Shown piece after piece: positions 59,495-64,000 of a stretch of 64,000 bases of DNA (its first letter is position 1; each line of letters opens with the position of its first letter). A program made the position numbers and the translations under genes. The DNA is from Acidobacteriota bacterium (GTDB lineage Bacteria; Acidobacteriota; Terriglobia; Versatilivoradales; Versatilivoraceae), in NCBI GenBank assembly GCA_022826755.1, contig JAJDUG010000049.1, positions 102,155-166,154 on the forward strand, given 5' to 3'. The notes under the pieces are model-generated. The model searched no databases, was not told the origin of the DNA, and saw nothing but the letters and a program-made list of their open reading frames with translations.

Positions 59495-59887
59495 CTACGC
59501 CGTTGGGCCAGGCCAAAGGGTCAACCCCACGGTTGTCCCCACTTCCAAATCCAGTTTGACTTTTTCGCCGTCCTGTCCCCTCCCAGCCAGCGGCCAGAGC
59601 AGAGCCGAGATTTCCACTGAAGCATCACCCGTGAAAATTGTCTTGGTCGGCGTGATCCCGACACCAGGGGTTGCAGCAAGTGGTGCAGCGGCAGAGAACC
59701 TGCGAGCGTTAGGATCATCTGCGGCAGGGGCGGGACAGCAAGAACGGCTTCTTGCGTATTTGTAGGCGGCGACCCGGCCGTTGCTGCTTGACTCGGCAGT
59801 GTCGATCGTCAACGTGGCGTTGACTTTGAGATCCTTGGGGGCTTCCAAGTAAGCAACGTCCATCTTGCTCCCACGGAGCTCGCCCAT
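59495..59887 (-). CDS. Hypothetical protein, possibly frameshifted with upstream frame to 60180
   Basis: The 130-residue frame has a beta-rich segment (LKVNATLTIDTAESSSNGRV) and a Cys pair (RSRSCCPAP). A second open frame on the same strand, 59809-60180, overlaps it and has similar composition (STVDATSAPRSESDASVGVS). Joining the two would need a frameshift near 59,890, where ATGGGCGAGC also provides a start. I do not recognise either part. It could be one broken gene or two short overlapping genes. Confidence 0.35.
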   Translation of the reverse strand: MGELRGSKMDVAYLEAPKDLKVNATLTIDTAESSSNGRVAAYKYARSRSCCPAPAADDPNARRFSAAAPLAATPGVGITPTKTIFTGDASVEISALLWPLAGRGQDGEKVKLDLEVGTTVGLTLWPGPTA

Positions 59888-60385
59888 TCCGATTTGGCAT
59901 CATGGGACAAATGGTGCAGGGCAATCCTGTTTGGCGGGAGGGGGAGACCGTCCCAAACAACGTTGGATTCCAAGCTCCCGGAAACCCCTCGGCATCCGTG
60001 AATGGAAGGTGCCGGAGTCGTGGCTGAACCAGCCGGATCGGCATTTTTGCTTGCCGTCACCTTCAGGCTGGCTGCCACAACGCCGCCGCGCGAAACGCCG
60101 ACTGAAGCGTCGGATTCACTACGAGGTGCCGAGGTCGCATCTACTGTGGAGGTGACGTGGGCAACCCGACCAAGGGTCATCCAATCAAGGCCATGACACT
60201 GTCAGGTGGAAAGGGAACAACCTCTGCCGTACCTTCCTTCTCTACGATCATCGCCGCTGCCAATGGAATCGCTTCCGCATCATGGTGAGGCCTTGGGTCC
60301 TTTTCAGGTGAACACGCACTCTGGAAGTGGACCGTCTATCGGGGCGCAGGTCACACGAAAAACCAGAGTGTAGGCCAGAAAAGTG

Positions 60386-60404
60386 CCATTAGAGTGTCTA
60401 ATGG
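60386..60404. promoter_or_regulatory. Inverted repeat upstream of the hybrid kinase gene
   Basis: CCATTAG-AGTGT-CTAATGG is a perfect 7-bp inverted repeat 150 bases before the start, with a nearby half-site CATTAGTG. It is a candidate binding site for the kinase's own winged-helix domain. Confidence 0.4.
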
Positions 60405-60554
60405 AGTATCATTAGTGCCTATAAGGTGCATTCGCGAAAAAAGCGCTGTTCGGCACCCATGAATCTCCCGTGAGTCCAGTACAGGACTCATCCATCCAGA
60501 CCGCATCTGGCCATGCTGAACCGGGCCTTGCCGACGAATCCCAGGAGGCGTTAA

Positions 60555-62909
60555 TTGAAGAGTCGCGCCGAACTGAATCGAGAGAACGGGATGCTGCGGG
60601 ACCGCATCTCCAGGTTGAGCGCCGCCAGTCTGCGGATCAACGCGAGCCTAGACCTCGTCACCGTGCTGCGCGAGGTGGTGGAAAGCGCCCGCGGGCTGAC
60701 CGGCGCCCGCTACGGCGTGATAGCGGCCCTGGAAGAGTCCGGGCAGATCCAGGACTTCGTGACCTCCGGCTTCACTCCGGAAGAGGCGGAGAAACTGGTC
60801 GACTGGCCAGAGGGACCGAAGCTGTTTGAGCACTTCCGGGACCTTGAGGGCGTGCTGAGGCTGCGGGACCTGCCCGCCTACGTCCGGTCGCTCGGCTACA
60901 AACCGGACCCGAGATGGCCGAAGATCTTCCAGGGGACGCCGATGCGTCACCGGGGCGTGCACGTCGGCAACTTCTTTCTGGCCGAGAAGGAAGGCGGCGG
61001 AGAGTTCACGGGCGAGGACGAAGAGGTGCTGGTGATGTTCGCAGCCCAGGCGGTCGCGGCGATCGCCAACGCCCGCACCTACAGGGAGGAGCAGCGGGCA
61101 CGGGGCGACCTGGAGGCCCTGATCGACACCTCACCGGTGGGGGTGGTGGTGTTCGACGCCAAAACCGGTAAGGCGGTGTCGTTGAATCGGGAGGCGAAGC
61201 GGATTGTCGGGGGTCTGCGGGCGCCGGGCCAGAAGCCGGAGCAACTCCTGGAGATCATCACCTGGCGCCACGCCGACGGGCGGGAGTTCTCGATGGAAGA
61301 GTTCCCCATGTCGCAGGTGGTGAGCAACGCGACGATGGTGCGCGCCGAGGAGATTGTCATCGAGGTTCCCGACGGACGCAGTGTCACCATGCTGGTCAAC
61401 GCCACGCCGATCCGTTCCGAGGACGGCGCGGTCGAATCCATGGTCGTCACCATGCAGGATCTGGCCCCGCTGGAAGAGCTCGAGCGGGCGCGGGCCGAGT
61501 TTCTGAGCCTGGTGAGCCACGAGCTGCGGGCGCCGCTGACCTCGATCAAGGGCTCGACGACCACGGTGCTGGTCGCTGAGCCGGACCCCGACCCGGCCGA
61601 GATGCTGCAGTTTTTCCGGATCATCGACGAGCAGGCCAATCACATGCGGGGCCTGATCAGCGACCTGCTGGATGCGGGGAGAATCGAGGCCGGCACGCTG
61701 TCGGTCTCGGCCGAGCCGTCAGAGGTGGCGGGCCTGGTGGACCGGGCGAGAAACACCTTCCTGAGTGGAGGCAGTCGGCACAACGTCCTGATCGACCTGC
61801 CGCCGGACCTGCCGCCGGTGTTGGCCGACCGGCGGCGTCTCGTGCAGGTCCTGAACAACCTCTTCGCCAACGCGTCGAGGCACGCGCCCGAATCGTCTCC
61901 GATCCGGGTGGCCGCAGAGCCGGACGGTGGGCACGTGGCGATTTCAGTCTCCGACGAAGGGAGGGGGGTGTCGCCGGACCGGCTGCCGCACCTGTTCCGC
62001 AAGCACTCGCGAGTCGGGATGGACAGGAGCGGGATCGGGGGGAGTGGCCTGGGGCTGTCCATCTGCAAGGGTCTGGTGGAAGCCCATGGCGGCCGCATCC
62101 GGGCTGAGAGCGGAGGGGTGGGCATGGGCACGAGGATCACCTTCACAATACCGGTGGCAGAAGAGGCCGTCGCTGGCGCTTACGGGCTGCCCCGGAGCCT
62201 CGCGCACCCACCTCGGGAAGGAAAGAGGAAAACGCGCATTCTGGTGGTGGACGACGACCCCCAGACCCTCCGCTATGTTCGGGACGCCTTGGCTGCGGCG
62301 GGCTATTCGCCACTGGTGACAGGAGAGCCGCGGGAGGTGTCTCATCTTGTCAAGACGAGGAAGCCCCAACTGGTTATCCTGGACTTGATGCTGCCCGGCA
62401 CCGACGGGATCGAACTGATGGAAACCCTCCCCGAGATGGCCGGTCTACCGGTGATCTTCATTTCAGCCTACGGCCGGGACGAGACCATCGCCCGGGCGCT
62501 GGACATGGGCGCCGCCGACTACATCGTCAAGCCGTTCTCGCCCACGGAGCTGGTGGCGAGAGTCCGGGCGGCCCTTCGCAAGCGGGACGTACCGCCGGAA
62601 CCCTTCCGGCTGGGGGATCTGGCCATTGACTACGGGCAACGCCGGGTGACGGTAGCCGGACATCGAGTGAAACTGACGGCTACCGAATACGAGCTGCTCC
62701 AGGCGCTGTCGGTCAATGCGGGGCGGGTGTCGACCTTTGATTTCCTGCTGCGCCAGGTATGGAAAGGTCGTGAAACCGGATCCCCCCGGCTTGTGCGTTC
62801 TTATGTGAAGACGCTCCGTCGCAAGCTCGGCGACGACGCGGCCAGGCCCGCCTACATAATCAACGAGCGTCAGGTCGGCTACCGCATGAGAAGATCGGAC
62901 GACCCATGA
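60555..62909 (+). CDS. One-polypeptide two-component system: GAF-PAS-kinase-receiver-DNA-binding
   Basis: The 784-residue protein joins a complete signalling chain. A GAF domain (about 30-180) and a PAS-like domain (about 190-305) precede the kinase: His322 in SLVSHELRAPLT, then HATPase motifs (NLFANASRHAPE, DEGRGV, GGSGLGLSICKGL) to about 540. A receiver domain (about 555-670) has VVDDDPQT, Asp610 in VILDLMLPGTDG and VKPFSP. A winged helix of OmpR type (about 690-780) ends with RLVRSYVKTLRRKLGDD and GYRM. No membrane segment is seen, so sensing is cytoplasmic. The TTG start at 60555 follows AGGAGG with correct spacing. Response regulators are normally separate; here the kinase would bind DNA itself. 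Confidence 0.94.
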   Translation: MKSRAELNRENGMLRDRISRLSAASLRINASLDLVTVLREVVESARGLTGARYGVIAALEESGQIQDFVTSGFTPEEAEKLVDWPEGPKLFEHFRDLEGVLRLRDLPAYVRSLGYKPDPRWPKIFQGTPMRHRGVHVGNFFLAEKEGGGEFTGEDEEVLVMFAAQAVAAIANARTYREEQRARGDLEALIDTSPVGVVVFDAKTGKAVSLNREAKRIVGGLRAPGQKPEQLLEIITWRHADGREFSMEEFPMSQVVSNATMVRAEEIVIEVPDGRSVTMLVNATPIRSEDGAVESMVVTMQDLAPLEELERARAEFLSLVSHELRAPLTSIKGSTTTVLVAEPDPDPAEMLQFFRIIDEQANHMRGLISDLLDAGRIEAGTLSVSAEPSEVAGLVDRARNTFLSGGSRHNVLIDLPPDLPPVLADRRRLVQVLNNLFANASRHAPESSPIRVAAEPDGGHVAISVSDEGRGVSPDRLPHLFRKHSRVGMDRSGIGGSGLGLSICKGLVEAHGGRIRAESGGVGMGTRITFTIPVAEEAVAGAYGLPRSLAHPPREGKRKTRILVVDDDPQTLRYVRDALAAAGYSPLVTGEPREVSHLVKTRKPQLVILDLMLPGTDGIELMETLPEMAGLPVIFISAYGRDETIARALDMGAADYIVKPFSPTELVARVRAALRKRDVPPEPFRLGDLAIDYGQRRVTVAGHRVKLTATEYELLQALSVNAGRVSTFDFLLRQVWKGRETGSPRLVRSYVKTLRRKLGDDAARPAYIINERQVGYRMRRSDDP

Positions 62910-63041
62910 GGCCTGAGCTTGAGATCTGAAGTTGTCCCGGCTCCACCAGGCCTGGTGCCTTGATGTCATCCCCCTTCCGATGAGGACGGGGTGTCTCTTT
63001 CCGGTGGTTGCGATTCAGGGAGTTGACGTAAAGGGATGTTA

Positions 63042-63161
63042 TCAGCAATCGAAGTATCCAATGGCTTCCCCAAGGATGTACAGGACCCACTTGATCGCTG
63101 TCCAAATCACTTTGGCGACAAAGACGAACGGCCACAGGATCACTTCCAGCGCTGTTTTCAC
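63042..63161 (-). CDS. Putative 39-residue membrane microprotein
   Basis: The GTG frame at 63161 encodes a very hydrophobic 39-residue peptide (ALEVILWPFVFVAKVIWTAI, then KWVLYILGEAIGY). Its GTG overlaps the TGA of a short charged frame (KLNRLVDAAKRLVEKDGNRG) that could be a separate microprotein on the same transcript. Both are below usual gene-finder limits. The overlap and the contrast of charged and hydrophobic peptides are suggestive only. Confidence 0.35.
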   Translation of the reverse strand: MKTALEVILWPFVFVAKVIWTAIKWVLYILGEAIGYFDC

Positions 63162-63358
63162 TCTTGCCCCCTGTTCCCATCCTTTTCGACCAAGCGCTTG
63201 GCTGCATCCACCAACCGGTTCAGCTTTTTGTCAATACCATATGAGGATGAACAGGCCGCGTGAAACCGCCCCGCCCCGGTCGCGGCGTCTCCTGCAGATT
63301 ACCGGCAGAGTCCTCCAGCTAGCCGAGCGGAACCGGGGGCGGTCTCCTCAAGGAGGGT

Positions 63359-63434
63359 TGGTAGCGGGGGGGGGACTCGAACCCCCGACCTAAGGATTAT
63401 GAGACCTTCGCTCTAACCACTGAGCTACCCCGCC
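63359..63434 (-). tRNA. tRNA-Met (CAT anticodon, CCA encoded)
   Basis: On the minus strand, acceptor GGCGGGG, D arm GCTCAGTGGTTAGAGC, anticodon loop CTCATAA, T arm GGGGGTTCGAGTCCCCC, acceptor CCCCGCT and ACCA at the 3' end. CTCATAA with A37 fits elongator tRNA-Met; tRNA-Ile(CAT) is less likely. The lowest anticodon pair (T31-T39) is mismatched. Confidence 0.93.
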
Positions 63435-63551
63435 ATCCAGGATTCAGAGTATAGCACCTCTTGCGGGTTGGGGTTGGGGGTCCGGCGGTGGGGGCGTCGT
63501 TCTCAGACGTTTGAGACTTAGTACACCGGTTCATAAGTACTACGACGTATA

Positions 63552-64000
63552 TTAGGCGGCCAGGTCGAGACGTGCAAGGAGGTCGCGAAGGTGATCCCTG
63601 GTGAATTTCCATTGGAATGGTCGAGCCAAGCGTTGGTAATGACGTTCGAACCGTCGCAGGCGCCGGGAGAGAGCCGACAGCGAGGGAAAGTCATTGGGAG
63701 TGAGGACCTTGCGCTGGACGATGGAGAAGTAAAGTTCGACTTGATTGAGCCAGCTGGCGTGGATGGGACCGTGAATCAGACGTAAGTTGGGATAGCGTCC
63801 CTGCAAGCGTTGAATCGAAGCCGGGCCGCGGTGACAGGTGCCGTTGTCGACAATCCAAAAGACCCGATGGGCGTTGCGGTAAGGCGCTTGGTTCATGACT
63901 TGTTTGACCAAGCGGTCGAAGGTGACAATGGTGCTGCGGGATTCGCAACGGCCGTAGACCTTGGCTCGGTGGACATCCCAGGCAGCCAGATAGGCCCAGG
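63552..64000 (-). mobile_element. IS630-family transposase, C-terminal part (runs off the right edge)
   Basis: The frame is open to the right edge, so only the last 149 residues are seen. They form the IS630/Tc1 DDE domain: YLAAWDVHRAKVYGRCE, VFWIVDNGTCHRGPAS (second Asp in DNGTCH) and HASWLNQVELYFSIVQRKVL (Glu in NQVE). The rest continues in FERHYQRLARPFQWKF, typical of the family C terminus. The element's outer end must lie between the stop at 63552 and the tRNA at 63434; an inverted TAGTAC/GTACTA pair near 63,519-63,542 may be part of it. It inserted about 100 bases from tRNA-Met. Confidence 0.9.

Noticed and set aside
62932..63393. 153-codon plus-strand frame ending in the tRNA gene
   Set aside because: Runs into the tRNA-Met sequence and has no ribosome site or recognisable motif.

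Overview
The window is a GC-rich bacterial chromosome segment with dense gene packing, ECF sigma and LexA regulation, a complete rod-shape locus (mreB-mreC-mreD-PBP2-rodA), the end of a probable Na+-NQR locus (apbE-nqrM), and many secreted or Tat-exported enzymes (sialidases, a GH36-like hydrolase, amidohydrolases, a periplasmic KatG). With the paired Gfo/Idh/MocA oxidoreductases, a phytanoyl-CoA dioxygenase-like protein and abundant palindromic intergenic repeats, this suggests a Gram-negative, probably marine or host-associated bacterium of the Acidobacteriota or a similar phylum. That placement is inference; no rRNA gene is present.

Layout. 1-3.7 kb: apbE (cut by the left edge), nqrM, ilvD, an Smr-domain gene. 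3.7-11.9 kb: a visibly AT-richer island with a small overlapping two-gene module and, convergent to it, a two-gene operon coding a very large HNH-TPR-PIN protein and a 642-residue partner of unknown family. 11.9-24 kb: housekeeping (lexA, ECF sigma/anti-sigma operon, dehydrogenases, PpiD-like foldase, secreted proteins). 24-32.6 kb: mre/mrd locus and an RNase G/E with a huge low-complexity insert. 32.6-43 kb: catabolic and secreted enzymes separated by repeat clusters, ending in a duplicated ZIP transporter gene whose copies flank a VapBC module. 43-46.4 kb: a SprT-like protease gene coupled to a HIT-PLD-helicase fusion. 46.5-52.6 kb: sialidase, amidohydrolases, repeat clusters and a signal-peptide katG. 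52.9-57 kb: accessory DNA with an oxyR remnant, a PIN toxin-antitoxin pair, an SDR remnant and a gamma-resorcylate-decarboxylase-like gene. 57-64 kb: an OmpA-type outer-membrane protein, a one-polypeptide two-component system, tRNA-Met and an IS630-type transposase running off the right edge.

The best candidate for an undescribed system is the 5.3-11.4 kb operon: an HNH nuclease, a long helical-repeat scaffold and a PIN-like nuclease in one chain, translationally coupled (ATGA overlap) to a large partner without a recognisable domain, inside a compositionally foreign island. It resembles TPR/PIN 'conflict system' architectures proposed in prokaryotic immunity. The SprT plus HIT-PLD-helicase operon is a second candidate. 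All functional statements rest on motifs read by eye; no database search was possible.
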